A DNA stretch of 64,000 bases from JACVRW01 sp963771715 (lineage in GTDB: Bacteria > Actinomycetota > Thermoleophilia > Solirubrobacterales > Thermoleophilaceae): positions 62,001 to 126,000 of the forward strand of contig CAVYUQ010000010.1 in the NCBI GenBank assembly GCA_963771715.1, read 5' to 3'. A program made the translations under genes and the position numbers. Below are positions 7,932-16,128 of this stretch, piece by piece. The notes beneath the pieces were generated by a model. The model did not search any database and was not told the DNA's origin. It saw nothing but the letters and a program-made list of their open reading frames with translations. Each line of letters opens with the position of its first letter. Position 1 is the stretch's first letter.

Positions 7932-8696
7932 TCAAACGCCGGAGCCGGCGCCCCCTCTTCCCTCGCCACCAGAGAAGCGGGCGGCGCCGGCCCAGGCGGT
8001 CTCTCGCGTCGGCCCGCTGCTCTCGGCCTCGAGCGCGAGGCCCTCCTCGAAGGTCAGTCCGATGCCCTCGATCGCGGCGCGGCGGTCCGCGAGCATGGTG
8101 TCCTGCGGGAAGCGCGCCAGCGCCTCCGCGATCTCGAGCGAGCGCTCCACATGGCGTCCGGCGGGAACGACCTCCGTGAGCAGCCCCATCCCGAGCGCCT
8201 CGTCGGCGTCCACGATGCGGCCGGTGAGGATCAGGTCGAGCGCGCGCCCGAGCCCCACGATCCGCGGCAGCCGCTGTGTGCCACCGTCCACGAGCGGCAC
8301 GCCCCAGCGGCGCTCGGGGAAGCCGAGGGCGGAATCGTCGGTCGCCACGCGCAGGTCGCACCAGAGCGCCAGCTCCAGGCCGCCGGCCAGGCACCAGCCC
8401 GAGATTGCCGCGACCGTCGGCTTTGGCGAGATCACGCGGCTGATGCCGAGTGGGCCGCGCGGATCCTCCATGCGGGGGGCGAAGCTCTCGATCGCCTTGA
8501 GGTCCGCACCGGCGCAGAAGGCCACGCCGCCGGCACCCGTGATCACCAGCACTTGGGCGTCGTCGTCAGCCACGAAGCGGTCGTACGCGCCGGCGATCAG
8601 CTCGGCTGTCGGCCCGTCGATCGCGTTGCGCCGCTCCTGGCGGTCGATGGTCAGCAGGGCCGCGGCGCCGTGGCGCTCGTAGGTCACGGGGTCCAT
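7932..8696 (-). CDS. Enoyl-CoA hydratase/isomerase (crotonase) family protein
   Basis: A 254-residue crotonase-fold enzyme that acts on acyl-CoA thioesters. Visible features are the entry strand ALLTIDRQERRNAID, the oxyanion-hole segment FCAGADLKAI and the second oxyanion region GWCLAGGLELALWCD. The Glu expected at the second catalytic position lies near GFPERRWGVPLVDGG. The C-terminal 20 residues are a Gly/Ser-rich tail that looks non-essential. Hydratase or isomerase activity cannot be separated from sequence alone. It stands alone on this strand, about 130 bases downstream of the small membrane protein gene. Confidence 0.87.
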   Translation of the reverse strand: MDPVTYERHGAAALLTIDRQERRNAIDGPTAELIAGAYDRFVADDDAQVLVITGAGGVAFCAGADLKAIESFAPRMEDPRGPLGISRVISPKPTVAAISGWCLAGGLELALWCDLRVATDDSALGFPERRWGVPLVDGGTQRLPRIVGLGRALDLILTGRIVDADEALGMGLLTEVVPAGRHVERSLEIAEALARFPQDTMLADRRAAIEGIGLTFEEGLALEAESSGPTRETAWAGAARFSGGEGRGGAGSGV

Positions 8697-8782
8697 GCCC
8701 GGGACTTTCTCAGACTGTTCACACAGCGCGCCCCCGCGCGCGCGAGCATCACTGGTGCAGATCCCCTCCTCGCACAGCGTGG

Positions 8783-8800
8783 CCCCGGCTCCGGCCGGGG
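8783..8800. terminator. GC hairpin, possible terminator
   Basis: Perfect seven-base arms CCCCGGC (8783-8789) and GCCGGGG (8794-8800) around a TCCG loop, 25 bases beyond the stop of the small minus-strand gene and about 85 bases before the crotonase start. It would separate these two same-strand genes. There is no clear T-run, so efficiency is uncertain. Confidence 0.45.
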
Positions 8801-8824
8801 TCGCGTCGTTTCAGGGGCGAGGAT

Positions 8825-9070
8825 CTACCAGCCGACGCGCTTGCGCAGCTCGACGGCCTTGCGCTGCTGCTTGCGGCGATCGAGCGCCCCCTGGATCCAG
8901 GAGGCGACGATCACGAAGACCGTGAAGAAGATCACGAGGCCGAGGCAAAAGAAGGTGATGATGCGGTCGTCGGTCTCGCCCCAGAGTCCCTCGCCGTTGT
9001 CGCCGGCGTAGGCGGTGGCGGCCGGGACGAGCCAGGCCGCGAGCACGAAAATCGGCGCCAGGAACCGCAT
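8825..9070 (-). CDS. Small membrane protein with signal peptide, unknown function
   Basis: An 81-residue protein: signal-like N-terminus MRFLAPIFVLAAWLVP with an Ala-rich end, a short acidic linker (GDNGEGLWGETDD), one membrane helix (about residues 37-57) and a very basic tail (RRKQQRKAVELRKR). The likely topology is an extracytoplasmic linker and cytoplasmic basic tail. The ATG at 9070 is chosen because it begins the signal; longer upstream frame has no support. It is divergent from the pyrophosphatase gene, with 30 bases between starts. I recognise no family. Confidence 0.65.
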   Translation of the reverse strand: MRFLAPIFVLAAWLVPAATAYAGDNGEGLWGETDDRIITFFCLGLVIFFTVFVIVASWIQGALDRRKQQRKAVELRKRVGW

Positions 9071-9100
9071 ACGGGACGTAACGATACCCTGTCGCTCGTC

Positions 9101-9598
9101 GTGGCTGAGTCCTTCGCCTGCATCGTCGAGATCCCGAAGGGAAGCCGCAACAAGTACGAGTACGACCACGAGCACAACGTGATCAAGCTCGACCGCTTCC
9201 TCTTCTCGTCGGTCGTGTATCCGACGGATTACGGCTTCATCCCGGACACGCTGTCGCTCGACGGAGACCCGCTCGACGTGATGGTCCTCGTCTCCGAGCC
9301 GACCTTCCCCGGCTGCATGATCGAGGTGAAGCCGATCGGGCTCTTCCGCATGGAGGACGACCAGGGCATCGACGACAAGGTGCTCGCCGTCCCGCTCACC
9401 GATCCCGGCTGGAACACGCTCGAGAGCCTGGACGGCGTGTCCGACCAGCTCCAGAACGAGATCGCCCACTTCTTCACCGTCTACAAGCAGCTGGAGAACA
9501 AGAAGGTGGAGGTCGACGGCTGGTACCCCTGCGAGGACGCGCTGAAGGTGATCGCCGAGTCGCGCGAGCGCTTCGCGGAGTCAGGGAACTCCCACTAG
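9101..9598 (+). CDS. ppa: Inorganic pyrophosphatase (family I)
   Basis: A 165-residue soluble family I pyrophosphatase that hydrolyses PPi to two phosphates and pulls biosynthetic reactions forward. Conserved pieces are IEIPKGS-like VEIPKGSRNKYEYD at the N-terminus, YPTDYGFIPDT, and the metal-binding aspartates in DGDPLDVMVL and EDDQGIDDKV. The length is normal for bacterial hexameric enzymes. The GTG start at 9101 gives a typical short N-terminus. uppP begins 12 bases after the stop, so the two, both dealing with pyrophosphate chemistry, are probably co-transcribed. Confidence 0.95.
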   Translation: MAESFACIVEIPKGSRNKYEYDHEHNVIKLDRFLFSSVVYPTDYGFIPDTLSLDGDPLDVMVLVSEPTFPGCMIEVKPIGLFRMEDDQGIDDKVLAVPLTDPGWNTLESLDGVSDQLQNEIAHFFTVYKQLENKKVEVDGWYPCEDALKVIAESRERFAESGNSH

Positions 9599-9610
9599 GG
9601 TTCCGCCGCC

Positions 9611-10435
9611 GTGTCGCTCCTCGAGGCAATCGTCCTCGGGATCACGCAGGGGCTGACTGAGTTCCTCCCGATCTCGAGTACCGCGCACCTGCGCATCGTT
9701 CCGGCGTTTGCGGGCTGGGAGGACCCGGGAGCGGCGTTCACCGCGGTCACGCAGCTGGGCACGATGACCGCGGTGCTCCTCTACTTCCGCGCCGACCTGG
9801 CGCGGATCGGGCGTGCCTGGCTGCGCTCGCTGCGCGATCCCGCCGCGCGGCGCTCGCTGGACGCGCGGCTCGGCTGGTACATCGTGCTCGGCACGATCCC
9901 GATCGGGATCTTCGGGCTCGCCTTCAAGGACCAGATCGAGACGGGCGCGCGCGACCTCTACCTGATCGGCGTCGCGTTGATCGTGCTCGGCCTGGTGCTG
10001 CTGGCGGCCGAGCGGGTGGCGCGCCACGACCGCCCGCTCGAGGACATCACCACCCGCGACGGCATCGCGATCGGCTTCGCGCAGGCGCTGGCGCTCGTCC
10101 CGGGAGTGTCGCGCTCGGGCGCGACGCTCACGGCCGGCCTCTTCATGGGCTTCGACCGCACCAGCGCGGCGCGCTTCTCGTTCCTGCTCTCGATCCCGGC
10201 CGTCGTGCTGAGCGGGCTGCTGGAGTTCACGTCGATCCTGAACGGGTCGGAGGGGCAGCACACGGGGCTGGGAGCGCTGGCGGTCGCGACGTTCCTCGCG
10301 TTCGTGGTCGGCTACGCGTCGATCGCGTTCCTGCTGCGCTTCCTGGCGAGCCACTCCACGATCGTGTTCGTGGCCTACCGGGTGGCGCTCGGGGCGCTCG
10401 TGCTGGTGCTGGTCAGCACTGGCGCCATCAGGTAA
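9611..10435 (+). CDS. uppP: Undecaprenyl-diphosphatase (UppP/BacA)
   Basis: A 274-residue polytopic membrane enzyme that dephosphorylates undecaprenyl pyrophosphate, recycling the lipid carrier for peptidoglycan synthesis. The signature motif TEFLPISSTAHL appears at residues 16-27 and the second one, PGVSRSGAT, in the middle. Several hydrophobic helices follow the expected pattern. GTG start at 9611, directly after ppa. A GTG-start membrane protein gene follows 13 bases later. BacA-type enzymes also raise bacitracin tolerance. Confidence 0.95.
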   Translation: MSLLEAIVLGITQGLTEFLPISSTAHLRIVPAFAGWEDPGAAFTAVTQLGTMTAVLLYFRADLARIGRAWLRSLRDPAARRSLDARLGWYIVLGTIPIGIFGLAFKDQIETGARDLYLIGVALIVLGLVLLAAERVARHDRPLEDITTRDGIAIGFAQALALVPGVSRSGATLTAGLFMGFDRTSAARFSFLLSIPAVVLSGLLEFTSILNGSEGQHTGLGALAVATFLAFVVGYASIAFLLRFLASHSTIVFVAYRVALGALVLVLVSTGAIR

Positions 10436-10448
10436 TAGCCTTACGGGC

Positions 10449-10805
10449 GTGGAGCTGGCATGGAAGTTCGGGGTCATTGCGCTAGTCGCGCTGGGGCTCA
10501 CGGTGCTGCCGGGAGGCGGCAACGCCCTCGACGTGGTGCTCACCGCGCTCACGATCGTGTTCTTCGCGGCGATCGCGGTGCTGGTCGCGCGCCTCTACCG
10601 CCAGTACCGGCTCGACATCGAATCACTCGACCCGAACATCCGCCTCGCGCTTTACGGCTCGCTCGCGATCGCAGTGCTCACCTTCACGGGCACCGACCGG
10701 CTGTTCGACTCGGGCGGCGCCGGCGTGCTGGCGTGGTTCGCGCTGCTGGCGGTGGCTTCGTACGGGCTGTTCTGGGCGTGGACGCGCTACCGCCGCTACG
10801 AGTAG
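10449..10805 (+). CDS. Small membrane protein, unknown function
   Basis: A 118-residue protein with four hydrophobic segments, two before and two after a central cytoplasmic-looking stretch (YRQYRLDIESLDPNIR), and a short basic end YRRYE. No family is recognised. GTG start at 10449, 13 bases after uppP, so it is probably the third gene of the ppa-uppP operon. Its stop codon lies inside the first copy of a 17-bp tandem repeat. Confidence 0.6.
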   Translation: MELAWKFGVIALVALGLTVLPGGGNALDVVLTALTIVFFAAIAVLVARLYRQYRLDIESLDPNIRLALYGSLAIAVLTFTGTDRLFDSGGAGVLAWFALLAVASYGLFWAWTRYRRYE

Positions 10806-10831
10806 CGCCTCCGCACGAGTAGCGCTTCCGT
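10799..10831. repeat. 17-bp tandem repeat at left flank of Tad-like block
   Basis: Two near-identical copies with a 17-base period: CGAGTAGCGCCTCCG (10799-10813) and CGAGTAGCGCTTCCG (10816-10830). The first copy contains the stop of the preceding gene. The core GCGCCTCCGCAC also occurs in the tandem repeats at 17465-17510, on the other side of the Tad-like block. Confidence 0.6.
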
Positions 10832-10878
10832 AACCCACTCGCGTTGTCCCGTGCGCCGCCGCGCGGGACCTTCGGAGC

Positions 10879-11223
10879 GTGTCTCGGATCAGGTCGCAAT
10901 CAGGTCAGGCCTCGGTGGAGGCGGTCGCCGTCGTGCCGGCGCTGATCCTGGCCGCGCTGATCGGCTGGCAGCTCGTGCTCGCCGGCCACACGCTCTGGCT
11001 CTGCGCGGGGGCGGCGCGCGCGGCCGCGCGGGCTGACGTCGTCGGGCTGAGCCCGGGCAGGGCGGCCCGCAGCGCGCTGCCGAAGTCGCTCGAGCGGGGC
11101 CTGTCGGTCGAGCGCTCGCAGGGCGGCGGCGTGCGAGTGGAGGTGCGGGTGCCGATCCTGGTGCGGGCGTGGCAGAGCCCAGTGCGGGTGGGGGCGGTGG
11201 CGGCATTGGGGGGAGAGCGGTGA
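10879..11223 (+). CDS. TadE-like pseudopilin-type protein
   Basis: A 114-residue protein that starts with QSGQASVEAVAVVPALILAA, the TadE/TadG N-terminal pattern: a short basic leader, Gly-Gln-Ala-Ser-x-Glu, then one hydrophobic helix. A conserved AGAARAAARADVVG helix follows, as in actinobacterial TadE proteins, then a small strand-rich end. TadE-like proteins are minor pseudopilins of Flp/Tad pili, processed by a prepilin peptidase and held in the membrane. It heads a three-gene operon with four-base overlaps. No motor ATPase or TadB/C is seen in the window. Confidence 0.75.
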   Translation: MSRIRSQSGQASVEAVAVVPALILAALIGWQLVLAGHTLWLCAGAARAAARADVVGLSPGRAARSALPKSLERGLSVERSQGGGVRVEVRVPILVRAWQSPVRVGAVAALGGER

Positions 11224-11555
11224 GCGCGCGGGGCGAGCGCGGGCAGGCCAGCCTCGAGCTGCTCGGCCTGCTGCCGCTGCTCCTCGCGGTGGCGTTGGCG
11301 GCGGCGCAGCTGCTCGCGGTCGGCTATTCGAGCGTCCTCGCGGGCAACGCGGCCGAATCGGGCGCGCTCGCACTCGCCGGCGGAGGCGATCCGCGTGCGA
11401 GCGCACGCGATGCACTGCCGGGCTGGTCGCGCGCGCACGCGCGCGTGTCCGTCTCGGGCGGGGAGGTCCGGGTGCAGCTCCGGCCGCCCGCGCTGCTGCG
11501 AGCACTGGCGCGGCGCCTGGAGGTCTCGGCGAGCGCAAGGGTGGAGGCGCCGTGA
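11220..11555 (+). CDS. Second TadE-like pseudopilin-type protein
   Basis: A 111-residue protein with GERGQASLELLGLLPLLLAV at the N-terminus, the same TadE signature as its neighbour, then NAAESGALALAGG and a basic strand-rich end. The GTG at 11220 overlaps the previous stop (GTGA) and puts the signature near the N-terminus; an earlier in-frame ATG at 11169 would add a Gly-rich extension without support. The pair of TadE-type proteins may form a heteromer in the membrane. Confidence 0.75.
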   Translation: MSARGERGQASLELLGLLPLLLAVALAAAQLLAVGYSSVLAGNAAESGALALAGGGDPRASARDALPGWSRAHARVSVSGGEVRVQLRPPALLRALARRLEVSASARVEAP

Positions 11556-12283
11556 GGGCCGCGCCGCAGGCGCTGGCGCCGCGCGCCGCCTCGCCGCGCG
11601 GCCGCGGCCTGCTCGCGAGCGCCGCCGCGGCAGTCGAGTCGTTCTTGCTCGAGCCCGCCGAGCCGCGGCTCGCCTCGGACCCGTCCGTGCCGCCGGAGCA
11701 GCGTCCGGTGATTTGCGTGTTCGGTCTCGCGCGCGGCTGCGGCGCCACCGTCGTCGCGCGCGCGCTCGCGGCTGAGCTCGCCGCGCGCGATCCGGCGGGC
11801 GCGGCCGCCGTGTGCTGCGAGGCACGCCCGTCCGGCATCCCGCTCGCGACACGCGCCGCGATGTCGTTGGCGCGCGCCCTCGAGGACGTGCCCGGCGCGA
11901 CGGCGCGCGCCGTGGGACGCCTATGCCTCGTGAGCGGCGCGGACCCGCTCGCCCTCACCGACACGGCTCGCTACTTCGCGCCGCTCGTGATCGACGCCGG
12001 CTCGGCGGCGCTCGGTGGGGTGCCCGCGTCAGTGGCAGACCGCACCGTGCTCGTGACCGCGCAGGCCGTCGAGCCGGCCCTCGCCCGGGTCGGCGCGGCG
12101 TGCGTTGCGCGGGTCGGTCCCCAGCCGATCGTGGTGCTCAACCGCGCCCCGCACGACCAGACCGGGGCGCTCGCATTGCCGAACTCGCCGCTCGGCGCCC
12201 AGCTCGCGCTCGGCGGCCGCGAGGCCCGGGGCGACCTCGGCAGGGCGATCGCGGAGCTGGCCGATCTATGCGAGGCGCGGTGA
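11552..12283 (+). CDS. TadZ/CpaE-like ParA-fold protein with altered P-loop
   Basis: A 243-residue protein with a disordered basic N-terminus and a ParA/MinD-like core beginning VICVFGLARGCGATVVARAL (about residues 53-72). The P-loop lysine is replaced (GCGAT where GKT is usual), a change also known in TadZ/CpaE proteins (GGVGATT type), which localise Tad pili. Later strands (PLVIDAGSAALGG, TVLVTAQAVEPALARV, PIVVLNRAP) fit the fold. It overlaps the second TadE gene by four bases. ATP hydrolysis is doubtful; a scaffold or localisation role is inferred. Confidence 0.65.
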   Translation: MRAAPQALAPRAASPRGRGLLASAAAAVESFLLEPAEPRLASDPSVPPEQRPVICVFGLARGCGATVVARALAAELAARDPAGAAAVCCEARPSGIPLATRAAMSLARALEDVPGATARAVGRLCLVSGADPLALTDTARYFAPLVIDAGSAALGGVPASVADRTVLVTAQAVEPALARVGAACVARVGPQPIVVLNRAPHDQTGALALPNSPLGAQLALGGREARGDLGRAIAELADLCEAR

Positions 12284-12325
12284 TGACCCGGGGGGCGCAC
12301 GGCCACCGTTACCGAGCAGGCGGGC

Positions 12326-13282
12326 TCAGAAGAGCGACTCGATCGACCTCCTCGTGTCCTGGCGGACGTCCACACGGGCACGGTCGGAGCCCGGCCCGCC
12401 GATCAGGCGGTCCCTGCGTCGGTCGCGGGCGTACAGGACGTCACGGCCACGGCCGCCACGGAGCAGGTCGTGGCCGCGGCCGCCGATGAGCGTGTCGGCG
12501 CCCCCTCGCCCAATCAGCGTGTCCCTGCCGCCGAGGCCGCAGATCACGTCGCGCCCGGGCGTGCCGGTGAGGATGTCCGCGTTCGCGGTGCCCAGCACCG
12601 TGCAGCGGGCGGGCTTTCCGGGCGCCCCGGGGCCTCCGGGCCCGCCGGTGGGTCCGGGGGACGTGGTCGGTCCGGAAGGCTGCGCCGGCTCGGGGCTGAA
12701 CGTGGCGGTCACGCTCCTGCCGGCGCTCATGGTGAGGTTGCAGGTCGGTGCCGCGCCGGAGCAGGCGCCGGACCAGCCGGCGAAGCTGGAGCCGGCAGCA
12801 GGCTTCGCGGTCAACGCCACGGCCGCGGAGTTCAGGTAGCTCTGCGAGCAGTCCCCGGGGCAGGCCACGCCCGGCCCGGTCACGGTGCCCTTGCCGGCTC
12901 CCGCCACCGAGACGCTCAGCCCGACGCTCCCGAAGAGCGGGAGCGGCTCGAACCGCGCAGTGACGGCTTTGGTGGAGTTGTAGAAGCGCGTGATCGCGCA
13001 GGTGGGCTGCGCGCCCGAGCACGCGCCGCCCCAGCCCTTGAAGACCGAGGCGTTGCCGGGCGAGGCCGACAGCGTCGTGCGGTCCCGAAACTGGAAGTAC
13101 CTCACATAGTCGGCCGAGCACTGACCGGGACAGTCGATGCCGCCCTTCGCGGTCGCGTCGACGACCCGGCCGTTGCCGGCGCCGAGCATGGCGACATTCA
13201 CGATCGAGCTGGCGCTTGCCGGCCCGGCGCCAACCAGGGCCAGCGCGAGTCCACCAAGGCATGTGGCGAGGGTTCGTCTCAT
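12326..13282 (-). CDS. Secreted protein with InlB-type repeats and RTX calcium-binding repeats
   Basis: A 318-residue exported protein. The signal peptide (MRRTLATCLGGLALALVGAG) ends in an Ala-Ser-rich stretch. Two divergent InlB B-repeat-like units follow, each with paired Cys (CPGQC and CSGAQPTC; CPGDC and CSGAAPTC) and a FxGWxGxC core. A Gly/Pro-rich linker with collagen-like triplets (GPTGGPGGPGAPGKPARC) leads to RTX nonapeptide repeats (GGRDTLIGRGGADTLIGG). It is probably a calcium-stabilised adhesin or surface protein. It is convergent with the TadZ-like gene, so it may or may not use the Tad-like apparatus. Confidence 0.75.
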   Translation of the reverse strand: MRRTLATCLGGLALALVGAGPASASSIVNVAMLGAGNGRVVDATAKGGIDCPGQCSADYVRYFQFRDRTTLSASPGNASVFKGWGGACSGAQPTCAITRFYNSTKAVTARFEPLPLFGSVGLSVSVAGAGKGTVTGPGVACPGDCSQSYLNSAAVALTAKPAAGSSFAGWSGACSGAAPTCNLTMSAGRSVTATFSPEPAQPSGPTTSPGPTGGPGGPGAPGKPARCTVLGTANADILTGTPGRDVICGLGGRDTLIGRGGADTLIGGRGHDLLRGGRGRDVLYARDRRRDRLIGGPGSDRARVDVRQDTRRSIESLF

Positions 13283-13351
13283 GCCCAGAGCTTGCTGTGG
13301 CCGGGGGGCCGCTCGCTTCGGGGAGGTCCCTAGTCTGGCCGCTGTCGAGCG

Positions 13352-14623
13352 TCAGTCGACGTCGCGGGCGAGCAGGTCCGCCCAGGTCTCGCGGCGCACC
13401 GCGAGGCGGGCCACCCCGTCCGCCACGAAGACCACCGGGATGCGGCGGTTTCCGTTGTAGTTGTTTGCCATCGTGAAGCAGTAGGCGCCGGTCGCCGGGA
13501 CGCACAGGAGCTCGCCGACCTTCGGGGCGGGCAGGCGAAGGTCGTCGATCAGCACGTCGCCGCTCTCGCAGTGCCGGCCCACGAGCGTGACCGCCTCCCC
13601 GTCGATGCGGTCGAGCCTGTCAACGATGCCGGCCTCGAAGCGCTGGCCGTACAGCGCCACCTCCAGGTTGTCGCCCATGCCGCCGTCGACCGCGACGAAG
13701 GTGGTGCTCCCGCGCTTGACGGTCACGATCCGGTAGAGCGTGGCGCCGGCGGACGCGACCATGCTGCGACCCGGTTCCACGATCAGCTCCGCCTCGGAGG
13801 GCAGGTGCTCGCGCGCGGCGCCGACGAGAGCGTCGAGGTAGTCGCCGATTTCGGGCGGCGAGTCGCCGTAGGAGTACCGGGCGCCGAGGCCCCCGCCGAG
13901 GTCGTAGACGGGGAACTCGCCGAGCGCCGCGAGCGGCGCCACCGACTCCGCGAATGGCTCGACCTCCAGGATCTGCGACCCGATGTGGACGTGCAGCCCC
14001 TGCATGCGCAGTCGCGGACTTGCCTCGATCCGCCGGATCAGCTCGGCGGCCGCCGCCGGCGCCAACCCGAACTTCGAGCCCTCGTGGCCGGTGAGCACAT
14101 GCGCGTGAGTGTCGGCCGTGACGCCCGGCAGCACGCGCACCAGCACGTCCTGCGTGCGCCCCTCCGGCACGGCCGCCTCGAGCCGGTCGACGTCGTCGCC
14201 GTTGTCCACGACCACGAGCCCGATCCCGTGCTCCACGGCCATGCCGATCTCCTCGTCGGTCTTGGCGTTGCCGTGAAGGACGAGCAGCGCCGGGTCCGCT
14301 CCCGCCTTCAGCGCCGTGACGATCTCGCCTCCGCCCGCCACGTCGAGGCCGAGCCCTTCCTCGACCATCACGCGCTGGACGGCGGTGCACGGAAACGCCT
14401 TAGAGGCGAACACCACGCGCGACCTCGGCCAGCGTGCAGACAGCTCGTCGGCGTACTCGCGAGCCCGCGCGCGCAGCGCCTGCTCCGACACGACGAGCAC
14501 AGGCGTCTCGAACTCCGCGGCGAGGTCGTCGGCGCGACAGCCGCCGAGGAGCAGCATCCCGTCGGCGGCCGTGGTGGTGCCGGACGGCAATAGGGAGAGC
14601 GGCGTGTCCACGCTGCGCACCAT
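13352..14623 (-). CDS. lysA: Diaminopimelate decarboxylase
   Basis: A 423-residue fold-type III PLP decarboxylase that converts meso-diaminopimelate to lysine, the last lysine step. The PLP lysine is in FASKAFPC, the cofactor-contacting histidine in HVHIGSQI, the phosphate-binding Gly-rich segment in YDLGGGLG, then EPGRSMV and the second-subunit CESGD motif. The C-terminal half ends with GAYCFTMANNYNG, typical of LysA. Length is normal. It is divergent from the damaged aldehyde dehydrogenase gene. Biosynthetic arginine (ADC) enzymes lack CESGD plus this C-terminus, so the call is firm. Confidence 0.93.
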   Translation of the reverse strand: MVRSVDTPLSLLPSGTTTAADGMLLLGGCRADDLAAEFETPVLVVSEQALRARAREYADELSARWPRSRVVFASKAFPCTAVQRVMVEEGLGLDVAGGGEIVTALKAGADPALLVLHGNAKTDEEIGMAVEHGIGLVVVDNGDDVDRLEAAVPEGRTQDVLVRVLPGVTADTHAHVLTGHEGSKFGLAPAAAAELIRRIEASPRLRMQGLHVHIGSQILEVEPFAESVAPLAALGEFPVYDLGGGLGARYSYGDSPPEIGDYLDALVGAAREHLPSEAELIVEPGRSMVASAGATLYRIVTVKRGSTTFVAVDGGMGDNLEVALYGQRFEAGIVDRLDRIDGEAVTLVGRHCESGDVLIDDLRLPAPKVGELLCVPATGAYCFTMANNYNGNRRIPVVFVADGVARLAVRRETWADLLARDVD

Positions 14624-14679
14624 TGCAGCCGGGGCTCCGCGTGTGAAATAACGGGACCGTCAAGGCCCCGACCTGTCAG

Positions 14680-16049
14680 GTGAACCCGTCGACCGGGGAG
14701 GTGTACGCGTCGTCGCCGGTGTCGGGCGAGGCGGACGTGGACGAGGCCATGCGCGCTGCCCAGACCGCCTTCGACGGGGGCTGGCGCGACACCACGCCGA
14801 GCGAGCGCATGGCGGCGCTCCTGAAGATGGCGGATGCCATCGAGGAGAACGCCGAGCGCCTGGTCGAGATCGAGGCCGAGAACACGGGCAAGGCCAAGGG
14901 GCTGACCCTGAGCGAAGAGATCCCGCCCATGTGCGACCAGATTCGGTTCTTCGCCGGCGCCGCGCGAATGCTCGAGGGAAGGGCCACTGCGGAGTACATG
15001 ACCGGCTTCAGCTCGTCGATCCGGCGCGAGCCGATCGGCGTGATCGGCTCGGTGACTCCCTGGAACTACCCGATGATGAGGCCGTCTGGAAGTTCGCTCC
15101 GGCGCTGGCGGCCGGGAACACGATTGTGCTGAAGCCCTCCGACACGACGCCGGCGAGCACCGTGCACATGGCCGAGCTGTTCGCCGACATCCTGCCTCCG
15201 GGGGTGTTCAACGTGGTCTGCGGAGACCGCGACACGGGGGCCCGGGTGGTCAGCCACCCGATCCCACAGATGGTGTCGATCACGGGCAGCATCGCGGCGG
15301 GCAAGTCTGTGGCGCGCGCGGCCTCGGACACGCTCAAGCGCTGCCATCTCGAGCTCGGAGGGAAGGCTCCCGTGATCGTCTTCGACGACGCAGATCTCGG
15401 CGGCGCGGCGGAGGACATCGCGGTCGCTGGGTACTTCAACGCGGGTCAGGACTGCACCGCGGCCACGCGCGTGCTCGCCAGCCAGCGCGTGCACGACGAC
15501 CTCGCCGCCGCGCTGGTGGAGCAGGCCGGCAACGTGAGGCTGTCCAAGGACGAGGAGCCGGGCTCGGAAGACTTCTTGATCCCGCCGCTCAACAACGTGA
15601 ACCAGCTGGGGCACGTGAGCGGGCTGGTTGAGCGCGCGCCGGCACACGCGAAGGTGCTCGTCGGCGGCGAGCGCGCCACGGACGACGGCTACTTCTACGA
15701 GCCGACCGTGATCGACGCCCTCGAGGAGGGCGACGAGATGTCCAGCACCGAGATCTTCGGGCCGGTGATCACGGTGCAGCCGTTCTCGGACGAGGAGGAG
15801 GCGCTGCGCTGGGCGAACGGAACGGAGTACGGGCTGTCCTCGAGCGTCTGGACGAGCGACCACAAGCGCGCGCTGCGGATGTCGCGAGCGCTCGACTTCG
15901 GCTGCGTCTGGGTCAACTGCCACATCCCGCTGGTGGCCGAGATGCCGCACGGCGGCTTCAAGCAGTCCGGATACGGAAAGGACCTGTCCGCCTACTCGTT
16001 CGAGGAGTACACGCGCGTCAAGCACGTGATGTCGGCGATCGAAGGCTGA
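14680..16049 (+). pseudogene. Aminobutyraldehyde-type aldehyde dehydrogenase, N-truncated and frameshifted
   Basis: An NAD-dependent aldehyde dehydrogenase in two frames. The first half runs from VNPSTGEVYASS to TPWNYPMM, including the catalytic Asn; near 15077 one base is missing and the second half continues AVWKFAPALAAGNTIVLKPS through LELGGKAP (catalytic Glu), FNAGQDCTAATR (nucleophilic Cys) to GGFKQSGYGKD. The family resembles gamma-aminobutyraldehyde dehydrogenases of polyamine breakdown. The usual 20-30 N-terminal residues are absent: a stop lies in frame at 14644 with no other start after it. Either a second error or real truncation explains this. Confidence 0.8.
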
Positions 16050-16128
16050 GCCGCCCCGCGGGAAGCGTCGCGCGCTTGTCACACGCGCGCCTTGAGGCGT
16101 AGCACGCGCCGCTCCACCGTGTGGCCGC

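Noticed and set aside
10889..11964. Long minus-strand frames across the Tad-like genes
   Set aside because: They are Arg/Pro/Ala-rich shadows without motifs, while the plus-strand genes show TadE and ParA features with linked overlaps.
12326..13282. Type I secretion partner for the RTX protein
   Set aside because: No HlyB/HlyD-like genes are adjacent and the protein has an N-terminal Sec signal.
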